A stretch of 64,000 nt of DNA from Sorex araneus (Eukaryota; Chordata; Mammalia; Eulipotyphla; Soricidae). Below are positions 25,101 through 38,400 of the stretch, in pieces. How positions within the stretch are numbered: position 1 is the first letter of the stretch; every line of letters starts with the position of its first letter. Under the pieces are notes generated by a model. It ran no database searches, had not been told where the DNA came from, and was given only the letters and a program-made list of their open reading frames with translations. The stretch spans positions 402,363,310 through 402,427,309 of the forward strand of contig NC_073302.1 in NCBI RefSeq assembly GCF_027595985.1. The letters are read 5' to 3'. The position numbers and the translations under genes were made by a program.

Positions 25101-28100
25101 TACTTGATCTTCTGTACTTGCACCATAGGGTACTCAATGGATGCTTCTGATGCCAGCGTACATGTATTGAAAGTACAGATAGTCATTTTAGTCCTTCATT
25201 TTGGCAGCCTAGTTCAGCCCTGAGATTTTATCAGCCTCTTCTTGCACATCCTTCCCAACACTGCCATATTGGAGGCTCTTTCAGGGTTGGGAATGAGTCC
25301 CATTATTGTTACTTTTTTGGCATATTGAATACGCCACGGGTAGCTTGCCAAGCTCTGCCGTGCAGGCGGGATACTCTCAGTAGCTTGCCGGGCTCCCCAA
25401 GAGGGACAGAGGTCTTTAGGGTGGACTCTAATCACCCTTAGAGGTGCTCCCAGTCTACCAAATGCAAGCTTTTGGTCGACTGGGATGTTATAATGATCTG
25501 CACGCTGACAAACAAGTACCTGCATGCGTCTCTGGGCAGCACCCATTGGTTTACTCTTCGCCAGTTGGCACCATTGCCACTCCCTGCCACGATGAGGTGG
25601 TAAACCATCGAGGGGACTTAATTCATACAGTTGACTTTCACCTAGGATATTTAATAATAAATACTGATTTTGAATTTGTATGTCTGTCCCCAGATAACCT
25701 GTAAGGTTTTAGTCTCTCCTCCCCCACCCTTCCACGCTGATTCATGTCCATCTCAAGTACTCTCCTCCAAGATTTTCAGAGCCTCATCTTTATCATCTTA
25801 GGGCCCAGAATCTCTACATCAAATTAGGTCTAGGTGTAGGTCTTTAACTCAAGTGTAGTTCTTCTGAATTATGAGTTAAAGAGACACATTGTTTCGTTTC
25901 TCTCATCCTCTGCCTATGTTTACCTTGTATATACCTAACATAATGATGGGGGAGGCATGGGATAATTGTTAAGATTTTCTAGTTTAAGGCCTAGGAAGTA
26001 GAAAGGTGGGAGGTATAAAAGAGTCACTCATCCATATCATTTTAAAATTCAGGTACTAGTATATTGGTTCCTTGATTATATCTCAAAGCAGAAAAAAAAT
26101 TTTTTTCATGGGGAGGGGTGGGGGAGATGGGGTGGAGAACCTCGCAAGCAGTGTCCAGGCGACCCAGGCCCCCTTCCGAAGCTTACCAGTACCAACACTG
26201 TAGGTGGTTCAATGTGAGGGCCTGAGAATGCTGTGGTGCTGAATCCTGGGGTGCTGGCAATTAACCCTAGTCATGCTTTCAAGCCTCCAGGCCTATACCC
26301 AGCAATGCTTGGGGGACCCTGTGTTGCCAGGGATCCAACTGGGGTTGGCCACATACAAACATGTACCTTAATTCCTATGCCAGCTCCTAAGGCCAGTACA
26401 TAATTCTTTATGATGATGGGCTTTACTCTTTAGTTCTTGGTTCCTCCTTGTAAGTTCTCCTCTTTACAAAATGTGTGTTTGCAGTTGAGTTGTCTTCTTC
26501 GTCTGCTGCCTGCCAGTAAAATTTGGAGGCCTAATGTTCTCTTTCCACTTTGTACAATCATTTTCTCTTTTAGTACAAATTGGCCATGTGTTTGCTGAGT
26601 TCTCTTAAATATTTTGTCATCCTATGAGTTACATCAGTGTTTACTCTTGGACAAAGGCCTATCCCCAGACTCTTCAAAATAAGAGACTTGTAGAAATATT
26701 GTGGTACAACACCTGTAAACTTTATAGAGGGCCAATTTTGATTGAAAATTTATGTAAGTGAAGAAAGTTTAATTTTTAAAAAGAGTTTTGCGTGTGTGGA
26801 AGCCATTCTTAACTATTTTGTCATCTTGAGAAACTGAGAAATTTCAAAACATTCATGTCCTGTTTTTATTTTGTCAACAGTGTTTTTCTTTAGTTTATCT
26901 CTCCTCTCACACTTTACTGTAAGCTGCAAAATATACATAGGCAGGATCTGCAACCTTGGCTTTAGAAATATTCTTAGCTAGATCACTCTGTTCATTAGAA
27001 CATTTCCTGTTTTCCACATTTCTACAGGTGATAGTGCTGCTGAGTTTCTTCTACTACTAAGCAATGAACCTCCTAATTTCCAAAAACATTTCCTCACTTC
27101 CTCTTGAGCTGTCATGGGCAGCATGCCCAGAGATCTAAATTTCTGCCAACTCTGCTCAAAACAACTTAGGGTTTCTCTAATGTGCTCCTCAGAATTCTTC
27201 CATCCTGTTCCTACTGACAGATTTCAAAGGTACTCCCATATTTCTGATTTATTATGGACCCCCCCCCCTTACAGCCTTTAGCGTCTGTAGTGGGTTATTA
27301 TTCCTGTATAACAAATCTCCCAAATTAATTGAAAACAACAAGCATATATTTTCTTAAAGTTTCAGTAAGTCAGAGTTATGAATGTGTCTTCCTAATGGAG
27401 TCCTCTGTATCAAGATCTTTCCATGTTTAATAAAGGTCTTAGCCAGGGCTGTGAACTCATTTGAAGTTTCAACCAAGGAAGAATAATCTTGCTGGCTCAG
27501 TCCTGTGGATTTTGGTGAGATTCAGTTCATATCTTGATGACCAGAGACCTCCTTTGTTCCTTACAAGTGGGCTGTTCCCCCCCCCATGGGCCAGTTGATA
27601 ACATTATCTAATTTGCTTCCATCAGTAACATTAAGTCACTTATCTCCTATTCCCTTTGTTAAAGGTAAAACATTAGGACCACCCCCTTGTAGTAAGAGAG
27701 AATTGTTTTCCAAGGGAAGGGATATCTGGAGATTGGGGACTTTGGAAGTAAAACCATCTTAGAAGCTATCTGATCTTTTGCCACTATTTGCCTGTGATGG
27801 TGAATCTGCATTAACTGAATTTGAAAATTGGAAGGAAGTGTACAAAATACACCAAATGAAGTCATGTTTACATGACATATTTAACAGGATCTTTTTATTT
27901 TATTTTATTATTATTTTTTTAAATTTATTTATTTTTAATTAGAGAATCACCGTGAGGGTACAGTTACAGATTTATACACTTTTGTGCTTATACTTCCCTC
28001 ATACAAAGTTTGGGAACCCATCCCTTCACCAGTGCCCATTCTCCACCACCCGTAAACCCAGTGTCCCTCCCACCCTCCCCAATCCCATCTCCCCCCCACC

Positions 28101-29431
28101 CCACCCTGCCACTGTGGCAAGGCATTCCCTTCTGTTTTCTCTCTCTAATTAGCTGTTGTGGTTTGCAATAAAGGTGTTGAGTGGCCGCTGTGCTCAGTCT
28201 CTAGCCCTCATTCAGCCCGCAACTCCCTTCCCCCACATGGCCTTCGACTACAATGTAGTTGGTGATCGCTTCTCTGAGTTGACCTTTCCCCGGAACGTGA
28301 GGCCAGCCTCGAAGCCATGGAGTCAACCTCCTGGTACTTATTTCTACAGTTCTTGGGTGTTAGTCTCCCACTCTTAACAGGATCTTTATAACCTTAAAAT
28401 TTTGACTTACAATTTTATGAACCTAAAATTTTATAATTTTATGAACTTCCACACATACCCAACTTTTCTTTCTACACAAATGTATCCCTTGTTCATATTC
28501 ACTTGAAGTATGATGGAAAATAGTAATATCAAGTAATATTTTTGTTTTATTCTCAAAACCCAACTGACTGTTGAACAAAGGAATTAAATATCTTTTGCTT
28601 TTACCTAGATGTTGATAGGCATCAATACTGTAAGATACATAAGACAAAATAAATGAGTTTACTTTCTCTAGATTAATACTAAAATAAAAGTTATTCCTTT
28701 AGGTGCCAGAGAGACAGTACAGTGGGTAGGGCACTTGCTTTGCACATGGCCAACTCAGGCTAAACCCCCTGCATCCTGTAAGTACCACCAGGAAGAGTTC
28801 CTGAGCAGATAGCCAGTAGTAAACTCTGAGCACCACAGGGTGTGGCTAAAAATGTCTATTTTTTAAGAATAGTTTTGAAATTATAGTTGGGAGGGAATAT
28901 TACTATACTCCTGTTAATTAGCACTGTAGCACTGTCATCCCATTGTTCATCAATTTGCTCGAGTGGGCACCAGTAACATCTCCATTGTGAGACTTATTGT
29001 TACTGTTTGTGGCATATCGAATATTCCACGGGTAGCTTGCCAGGCACTGCCGTGCAGGTGGGATACTCTCGGTAGCTTGCCAGGCTCTCCGAGAGGGATG
29101 GAGGAATTAAACCCAGGTCGGCTGCATGCAAGGCAAATGCCCTACCCGCTGTGCTATCGCTCCAGTCCCTTGTTACATTTTATATACATATATGTGTGTG
29201 TGTATATATATATATATATGTATATCACTGTATCACTGTCATCCTGTTGTTCATCAATTTGCTTGAACGAGTGTCAGTCACATCTCCATTCGTCCCTGTT
29301 GTGTGCTAATGTAGCCCTGTGGCGTATTGGGGGCTCTTTCAGGATCAGGGGAAAGAGGACCATTATTTTTACTATTTTGACATATCAAGTATGCCACGGG
29401 TAGCTTGCCAGGCTCTGCCATGCGGGCAGAA

Positions 29432-29462
<31 letters not shown>

Positions 29463-32400
29463 TATACATATATATATATATACACATATATATTGTTCAT
29501 CGATTGCTCAAGTGGGCACCAGTAACATCTCCATTGTGAGATTTGTTGTTAATGTTTTTGGCATATCAAATGCGCCATGGGTAGCATGCCAGGCTCTTGC
29601 CGTGCGGGTAGGATATTATATATGTATATATATAGCATGGCTCCAAGAGCCATACAAAGCAAATATGAAGAAAAGTCCTACAATTTTTTCTGATATTTGA
29701 GAAAGGATTCTACTATGAATAGTTGAAGTATAATATGTTGGAAATACATAGTTTTATAGAAAAATCTTTGAAAATGTTTTCTTTGTTGGTCAACATTAAA
29801 TGTGAATTTTTTTATTTCTTAGCACAGAAGTTATCTTAACTGATAGGATGGTAACAGTGATTACTTTTGTTGTTGTTGTTGTTTGGGTTTTGTTTTTTGT
29901 GTTTTTTTCTTTTTTTCTTTTTTTGCTTTTTTGGTCACACCCAGCATTGCACAGGGGTTACTCCTGGCTCATGCACTCAGGGGTTACTCTTGGCGGTGCT
30001 GAGGGGACCATATGGGATGCTGGGAATTGAACCTGGGTCGGCCGCGTGCAAGGCAAACACCCTACCCGCTGTGCTATCACTCCAGAGCCCCTGGTAACAG
30101 TGATTACTTTTTTCCATAGGGTATATTTTTTTGTTATTTGATTCAAAACTTAGCTTTTTGAAGTCCAGTAAATCCACTGATGTTTTATTGAAAATGTATA
30201 GTAAATACATTAAAGTGTTGGGTTCTTGTTCCCATTATGGGTTTTTAAGGTACTATTTTTTCCTTCTATGTTTCTCAGGAAGTATGGTGGAAAATTTTCC
30301 CAAAATTTTTTGTTATTATACTACCACTCCTCATGGTAGAGCGAGGGAGAGTATGCTCAGATGATTAGAGCTAGTCATTTCTGAGTTGTGGCTAAATCTG
30401 ACTAGGTTTGTGATACTGAGAAAAATTACAAAAACAAAATGTTACTAGGCAGCATTGTGGATATCCAACCATTTTAAGGGATATTATATACCATAATTAT
30501 TTTCTAGCTTATCCTTAATATACAAAATTGTCCCTTTTGCTCTTTTATAGGTGACATAACATTAAAAAGCATCGTGGGAAACATCACAGTAGGTATGTGC
30601 TAAGTTGCTAGTTGGTATATGCTAATTTTGCATGCCTTTAAAAATAGCTGTATTTGTGATATTTTATTAGAATAAATTGTACATTTAGCTGCTTAACCTG
30701 ATTGGATCTTGGTATGCAAATTAGATCTAACCCAATACATGAATATGTAGAATTGCTTCTGGAAGTTTCACTGAATAATGAATTTATAGGTTTGATATCA
30801 ACCAAAGTATAGTTAAAATTCTGATTTCATCATTTTTTTCCACTTGGGTAAATTAATTAACTACTGTGTGTTTCAGTTTCTAGATAATAAAATATAATAG
30901 TAAGGACCTGTAAGGGTTTTTGTAACAGTTAATAACACTTTAAGGGGCCGGAGCGATACCACAGCGGGTAGGGCGTTTGCCTTGCACACGGCCGACCCGG
31001 GTTCGATCCCCGGCATCCCATATGGTCCCCCAAGCACTGCCAGGAGTAATTCCTGAGTGTAAAGCCAGGAGTAACCCCTGAGCATCGCTGGGTGTGACCC
31101 AAAAAGCAAAAACAAAAAAACACTTTAAGAGTGTCTATAAGTTATGGGAAGGATAAGTAAATACTAGCTAGCTATATTTATCTTGTTCTAATCCCAGACC
31201 AGAACTAATGACAACTAATGGTTCTTAGTCTCCAAATATGATGTGTACTTATGGGTGGAAATTTTTAGATTTCCACATACATAGTTTTGGTAGGACTTTG
31301 TTCTGTCCCAAGTAGCACCTGTTCGTCTAGTCGGAGAAAGCACAATAAGTACTGTAGTGTGCTGCACTTTCTTAGGTCTTAGAGGGAAAACATCTTTTAC
31401 AGGACCTCTGGCTCAGTGCCAGTGTGAATATCCAGGTCATCCTCGTTTTCGTTTGACATTTTATATTTTGCCCATTCTCAGTCCTGATTGAAATAGGGAA
31501 CCTATCTAATAGTCCTTTCTACTATTACTCCTTCTGGGGAGATTATAACTTGTATTTTCAATGGAAGATAAAAAGATTATTCCTTCCTAAGGGATAATTA
31601 TAAGTCATTTATGACAAGACAGAATTTTTACCTGTGTTGCCCTGGAAAAATCAAGAATACACTTCAGGGGACTGAAGAGATCATCTAGTGGGTAGAGTAC
31701 TTATCTTGCACACAGTTGACCAAGTTCAGTTCCTTACACCCTGTATGATGTTCCTGAGCCATGCTTGGAATGATCCTGAGTGCAGAGCCAGGTGTAAGTC
31801 CTGAGTGCTGCTAGGTGTGACCCTCCCCCCAACAAAAAAAAAAAAAAAGAAGAAAAATACCTTTGTTGTATCTGTAATAGTGTAGAAAAGCTTAGACTTT
31901 AAAGAAACATTTGACTGAAATTACTACATATTAGGTGTGTGACTAAACAAGTCAATAAATCTCACTTTGCATTTTTTAAGTCAGAATGGATATCACATAT
32001 ATGGTGCAAAATTGAGAAAATGAAGTCTATAATACATGATTTGTCTTATCTTCTTTATCTTGTAATTTATTATTTTCTTCAATAAATTATCTTTCTCCTA
32101 ATTTACTTTTTGGAGTATACAAGTAGTAAACCATTATGTTTTAACCTTAAAAGTGAAGTGTCTACTTAACAAATTTCCTGAATTTTTGAATAGAAGAAAT
32201 ATATTATGTGTAAATATGTTATTGGTCTCAAAATTCTCAACAAACACGTTTTCCTCTTAAACAGGAGACAACCAGCTTTGTAAAGAGTCAGACAATAAAT
32301 ATTTTGGCTTTGTCTGCCACTCTTTCGTTACTATGCCATAATTAAATTTCTAGTTTAATTATTATTTTCTTCCAAAAAAATTTGTATTGAATCACCGTGA

Positions 32401-35400
32401 CATACAGTTATAAAGTTGTTCATGATAGTGTTTCAGTCATAGTACGTTCCAATAGCTGTCCCTTCACCAATGTACATTTATCACAACCAGTGTTCCCAAT
32501 TCCCCACCACCACCACCACCACCCTGATCAATCAGTTGGATTTTGTAGATATGTTCAAAACTATCTTCTTAACCCCCCTGATTTTTCCTTGACTCACGCT
32601 TCAAAAAAAGTAGTCTCTCTCTTCTGATATTCCAGACCATAAATCACTTAAATGAGTCAATCAGAGAAAGTAGCAGTTGCTGTAGATAATGGCAGGATTT
32701 CAGTGCTAGGAGAGTTCTTCGCATAGCTTTCCCTTTCAGCTCTGTGGCGTTTGTTTCCCAAGGCACTGCTAAAAGCAGAGTCGTGGCATTGATAACCCTT
32801 GATGGAATTGGAGAGCAGCTGTGCATGAGCAGCTGGCAGCCACTCCCAGTAGTACTTAGCTTGGTAGTACTGGGCCTATGGCTTAGGTGCTCAGGTCGGG
32901 TGATGTGGTGATATGGCGTTGTTTGGGCTATGGTGCTGGGTACCACCAGGGCTCCACTTACTGGTGCTGGGAGTGGGGCATGAACTGTCACTAATCAAAC
33001 TCATGCTCCACTCTCCATTTCTTTGAGCTCTCTCCCTGACCTGTGATAATGGCAACTTTTTGTACGTGTTTTATATATCAGCATCCTAAATTCTTCTTCT
33101 GTAATGCAAACTACCTATAGATGGTGTTAATTTTAAAGACCTGAAGTGATCTTAAAATTCTTCGCTTTACAACTCCCGTATGTCCTATATATAAAATCCA
33201 TCACTTTCTATTGCAATTTGTATAGTTTTAGAAGTGCAGAATTAAGTTGTAGCTATAAACATACTAACTTTTGTATTGCTATTCTTTTTTATCTGCAAGT
33301 GGAAACAGTATAAAAATTTAAAACTTCAGGCCCAGGGAGAGAGGTCAGAGGGCTCGAGTGCACATTTTGGATGCACAAGTCTCAGGTTTCGAGTCCCGGC
33401 ATCACATGGTCATCCAGGCAGTGCAGGGAGTGTCCATGCCCCTCTTCCCAGCAACTTCCAGGAGTCAGCATCCCCCTGCAATGCTGAGTGTGACCCCCCC
33501 AACTTTTTAACATGTGCTTGACCACCTTTGAGAGAATTCTGTCTATCCAAAGGAAAATAGTAAAGTTTGTAATTTCAGTCATTAAACCTGGCTGGTTATT
33601 CTCTGCTCTTAGCAAAATGTGTCTTACAAATATCCTTTATGTGTGTGTGTGTGTGTCTGTGTGTGTGTGTGTGTACAGTTAGCTGGTGGGTGACATCAGT
33701 TTTTTCCTTTGAATGTGTAATTTTCCAGGAAAACTCAGTGGTCTCTGTCAACCAGCAAGATCTTTGTCCAAAATAAGTAATGATAGAAAATGCTCTGTGG
33801 GAGTCTACTTCTATTCCAGCCACTGTCTGGACTAATAATTTTGGTTCACTCTTAGTCACCCCCTAGTATGTATTTTCCTTAAGGCTTTCTCCAAAAGATA
33901 GATTTGCTCTGTTATGTGGGTCTGCAAAGTAGACTATGCATGAAGCCTTCATTTGGTACATAATAATTTTTAGTTCCCAATCATTGGCATTTAAAAAAAG
34001 AAAAGGAGAGCCAGGCGGCGGGTGGGGGCGGGGATGCAAAAAATTTTTTTTAATTAAAATAAAAAAAGAAAAGGAAAATTATTGTTTTGCTCATAGCTTT
34101 TTAATCATTACTCCTTTTTTGAAAACATATATGAGGGTATTTTCTTTTTTCCTTGACAACTTTCAAGAGATAGGACTCTAATAATGATAATAATGATCAG
34201 AGTTCCAGACTGACAACTGTAGCATTGTAGCAACTGTCATCCCATTGTTCATCGATTTGCTCAAGCAGGCACCAGTAGCATCTCCATTGTGAGACTTGTT
34301 GTTACTGTTTTTGGCATATCGAATACTCCATGAGTAGCTTACCAGGCTCTGCTGTGTGGACAAGATACTCTCAATAGCTTGCCGGGCTCTCTGAGAGGAA
34401 CGGAGGAATCGAACCTGGGTCAGCCGCATGCAAGGCAAACACCCACACCCTACCCGCTATGCTATCACTCCAGTCCAGACTGACAACATGGGGACATAAT
34501 TACTTAGAACTCAGAATAGAATATTGAACTGTTGTCTAATTCATATGGACTGTCTGAAAATGATTATTTATGAGTCTCATGAAAATCTGTGGCATTTCTT
34601 TTCCCTTTGGAAAAAGCAGGGAATTAAACTGTTTCAACTTTTTTCACTTTATTCAAGCTTTTGCAATGTACATGTGGTCTTAGTACATTTTCTTTTTACC
34701 ATAGTATATTTTTGCTTGGCTTCTTTTAGAATACAATAAGGCATTTTGAAAAGGATTTCCTGTTGGTATCTGCGGGGAGAAATACTAATAATTATGTCAG
34801 TATCTCTTGTGATTTAATTTCCCAATGTCAGTGTTTACTTTTATACTTAAGAACTAAATAAATTGGGTCTGATAAAGGGCTTTATCAGTATAGATTATCG
34901 ACGGGTTAAAATAAATTGTCCTTGGGTAAGATTTTGAAAAGTATATTACAAAGTTGCCTTTGTATGGAGTTCTTTAAAATTTATGTTAAAGCAAATGTGC
35001 AGTCTTTTGTAAATATATAAATGTTTTCACACTCCACATTTTATAGAAAGCATAGGAACTGGGGGAGAAAGCTCAAGTAGCAGAGCACATGCCTCGCGTG
35101 TGTAAAGACCCTGAGTTTGATTCCCCAGTACTGCATGTTCCGTATTCCCCGAAGAACCACCAGGTGATGGTTATCATCACCCCCATAATACACACCACTG
35201 TTGGGTGTGGCCTTGGTGGTCTCAGAGCATCCACACTGCACCCTCTGCTGGAAACTACTGGAAGTAGCCCCTAAAAAAAGTGTAATTTAATTTTTGGCAT
35301 AATTTTTTTTATCATATCCCCTACATATACTTTGAATAAAATTGTCTGATAAAATATTCTTTTCCAGAGACCTCTCTGAAATAATCCTTTTTTACAGAAG

Positions 35401-38400
35401 ACTTAAAATTTTTTAAGGCAGTTAGAATATTAGATTGATTTAAAAATATATATAAATTAGGGACTGGAGTGATAGCACAGTGGGTAGGGCGCTTGCCTTG
35501 CATGAAGCTGACCCCGGTTCGATTCCCAGCACCCCATATGGTGCCTAAGCACCTCCAGGAGTAATTCCTGAGTGCATGAGCAAGGAGTGGCCCCTGTGCA
35601 TCGCTGGGTGTGACCCAAAAAGCAAAAACAAAAACCTAAATTAAAAGTTCATTTGTCATGGAAAGGGGGAAGAAGGAGAAGCTGCTTAGCATTGACATTT
35701 CAACCTTCTCTTACTAGTTTTCTCTGACTTCTATCAGTTTTCATTGAATTTGAAATGTTGTTTGGTAGAAACGGGGGTCAAAGTAACATAAGGAGAGTTG
35801 AGTGTAAAGCAAAGACTAGCATGTTTGTCCTCTCTTTGCCTTTTGGGGCGGGTGGGGGTGAGAGAACACTCCTTGCAGTGCTCAGGACTTGTTTCTGGCT
35901 CTGCACATGAGTCATTCCTGGTGGGACTGAGGGAACCATATAAAGTGCTGGGAATCAGACGTGGGTGAGCCGCATGTAAGGCAAGCACCTTACCCACTGT
36001 ACTATCTCTCCTGCCCTAACCCTCTCTTAAAGATACCTGCTTAAATTTCAAAAGCTTTAGAAAATAATTACTAGATATAAACAAACGTAACTCTCTTCAA
36101 ATGATCCATCCATTTTTTTCTCTCAGAGAAAATACAGTTAAAATTTGTCAGAAGTACTGTTAATCTCTCCCTTATTATGAACAGATTTGCTAAAAGAAGA
36201 AATTATCTAAGAGGGTTTTACTTTTTTTTGTTAACTTTAATATTTCTTACATGTGACAGTACAGTGAGATCATCTTCTTTGATAAATATTCAAAGTTGAT
36301 GATAAACTAAATGTATTCATGATGCTTAATGGCCATGGCAATCAATCTATTACTTTCATACCATCCTTCCCACCCATTAGTTTTAGAATAAATGTGTTAG
36401 AAATAAGTTGTACAGGTTACTTTGGCATAGGATTTATTTTACTTGGTTGAGTTTTTAGGTACAGCATCTAAATTTCTGATTGACTTTATTTTAAAAACAA
36501 AAGATATGGACTTAAAAGGAAAATACTAAATCTTGCATGTATGTCTTAAGCTCTTTATCCTAATACTGAAGATAGACCCTGTTAAGCTTTTTATTCCAGT
36601 TACTCAATAATAATTGTGCTTATGGTTTTTTCTTTCTCCTAGATTCATCCTCTGGATGTCTAAATGCCTTAACTGATCAGGGCGCCATAGATGTCTATAT
36701 CAGCCAACTGGGAAAAGTAGAATTGAAATCTCATAAAGGTTAGTCAAGTGTAATGTCTTACATTGAAGTATGATGGAAGGAAGGTTTTGTGGAAAGTATT
36801 ATGTGATATTGAAGAAACAGATGATCAGATTATATTAACTAATATAGAAGTTCAAGAAAATTTCTTCTGATAGGGTCTGATTTAAAAAACTTTCTAGAAC
36901 AGTGATCTTTAAGGTGTTTATGACGTAGACATAAAGACTGATTTTGTAGTATAAACAAATATTGTGGCTTATTGCTACTTCTTAAACATTGGATTTATAT
37001 TAAACTTAAAGAGTAAATTTTAACATTTGATTTTTTATTTTTATTTTTTGATTGGGGGAGGGGGGCCTACACCTGGCAGTGGTCAGGGCTTACTCCTGGC
37101 TCTGTGCTCAGGGATCACTCCTGGCAGTGCTCAGGGGACCATATGGGATGCCAGAGATTGAACCTAGATAGGCCATGTAAAAGGCAAGTGCCCTACCCAC
37201 TGTAAACTGTCACTCTGGCCTTTAGTTTTTTTAATATAGGCATTTTGGGTTTTTTCAGTTTAAGATTTTTTTAAAAAATCTTATTTTTTATCAAATCACC
37301 ATTAATTACAAATTTACAAAGATAGATATCTGTGATTGTATATCATACTGGCATATAATGTTCCAACAGCAATCCCTTCACCAGTGTCCACCATGCTCCA
37401 CCAGTGTCCCAGTATCCCTCCCACCACCCAGCCTGCCTCTGTAGTAGGCACATTTCCCCTCCTGTGATTATTCTGGTGTTCCTTGTCTAACCTACCCTCA
37501 CCCCCTTCCCTGCCTGAGTGCCACACTTCCTACTGACAACCAGTTCTTCTGCTCTTTGTTTCTGTTGCCTTTGGGCATTTGATATGCTTCTAGGAAGTTT
37601 ATTTGTCTCTCTTTCTCTGATTTCTTCAGTTTAGTTTTATGTCTGAAGTAGAATATTCTTAGCATATTCTTTGGAGATAAATTGCTCCCATAAGTTTGTT
37701 GGGGGGAGGAAACTTTTCTACCAACCTATGAAAGAATCTTCTTAGACCATTGTAGTAAATTTCCAAAGTGAGATCTTGAAATAAAGGAACATTTCCTAAA
37801 TTGATTATTGACTCTTGAAATTTCAAGACTTACAATGTATGTTTTAACTTAAATACAAATAACTTGGGGCTGGAATTAGTACAGAGGGTAGAGAGCATGC
37901 CTTGCACCTCTGAACAGCACCAGGAGTATTTCTTGAGTACAGAGCTAGCATTGCCAGCATTGCATTGTAACCCAACAGCAACAACAGCAACAAAACCACA
38001 AATAAGTTATTCTAAGAGTCCAAGTCTTTTACTACAACTTAAATATCAAATATGAGTGTGTGTGTATGTGTGTGTGTGTATACACATGTATATGCATGCA
38101 TGTGTACCTGGTGGCCAGTGGCTTGAGCACTTTGGAGTAGCTTGATCAGATGGGCCTAATGTAGCCCGAGTGCAAAAGTTTAGCTGTTAAAAAAGTTAGA
38201 GCTCTTATATATTGTCAGAATAGGGTTTATAACAAGGAAACTATTTCTTTACAACTCAGGTGTTTCTGACATTAGTTCTTTCTTTCCCTCGTTGGTTTAG
38301 CACTTCTTTGTTTTCTGAGCTCTCAGTGTCAAAAGACAACAATAAAACAGAGTTTGAAATGAAAGTTGTTTCTCAAGGTCACATTTATTTATGTTTAAAG

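Larger units (their letters stand above)
22370..25625 (-). mobile_element. Near-full-length decayed RTE-clade LINE (RTE1_Sar-like)
   Basis: Read on the minus strand from the right: an upstream ORF (25546-25214), then an apurinic endonuclease start (25186: MTICTFNTCTLASEASIE...), the endonuclease end with catalytic SDH in GSDHRLL (about 24474-24492), then reverse transcriptase with YKKEDIHDIGNYRPICLLS, FIDLKKSFDSV (about 23446-23480), RGVRQGDTVSPKLFSATLE and the active-site box as FTDD instead of FADD (about 23160). Last comes the RTE C-terminal RWARHVKRFGDDHWTRAV...RWSDFF. Many in-frame stops and frameshifts split it, so it cannot encode an active enzyme. It ends with a short CACTG-type repeat, not poly(A), as RTEs do. 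The text is strikingly like RTE proteins of strongylid nematodes. Confidence 0.9.
18178..30550 (+). other. FAM185A: FAM185A intron 4
   Basis: The largest intron (12.4 kb). It hosts the RTE-clade LINE, two full chimeric RTE/tRNA SINEs, an L1 3' end with perfect target-site duplications and several SINEs. Nothing recognised in 19150-19650, 20400-20920, 21540-21930, 25700-26090 or 26400-27250. Confidence 0.8.
30593..36642 (+). other. FAM185A: FAM185A intron 5
   Basis: GTATGT...TAG intron. It contains a young Sor-type SINE, two other tRNA-derived SINE types (33329 and 35050), one chimeric RTE SINE and an L1 3' end. Nothing recognised in 31130-31660, 31855-32375, 34490-35045 or 36390-36640. Confidence 0.8.

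Noticed and set aside
25590-25625. Minus-strand text reading like P-R-W-F, considered as the FBXL13 last exon
   Set aside because: It lies inside FAM185A intron 4 within the RTE leader; the resemblance is only four residues.
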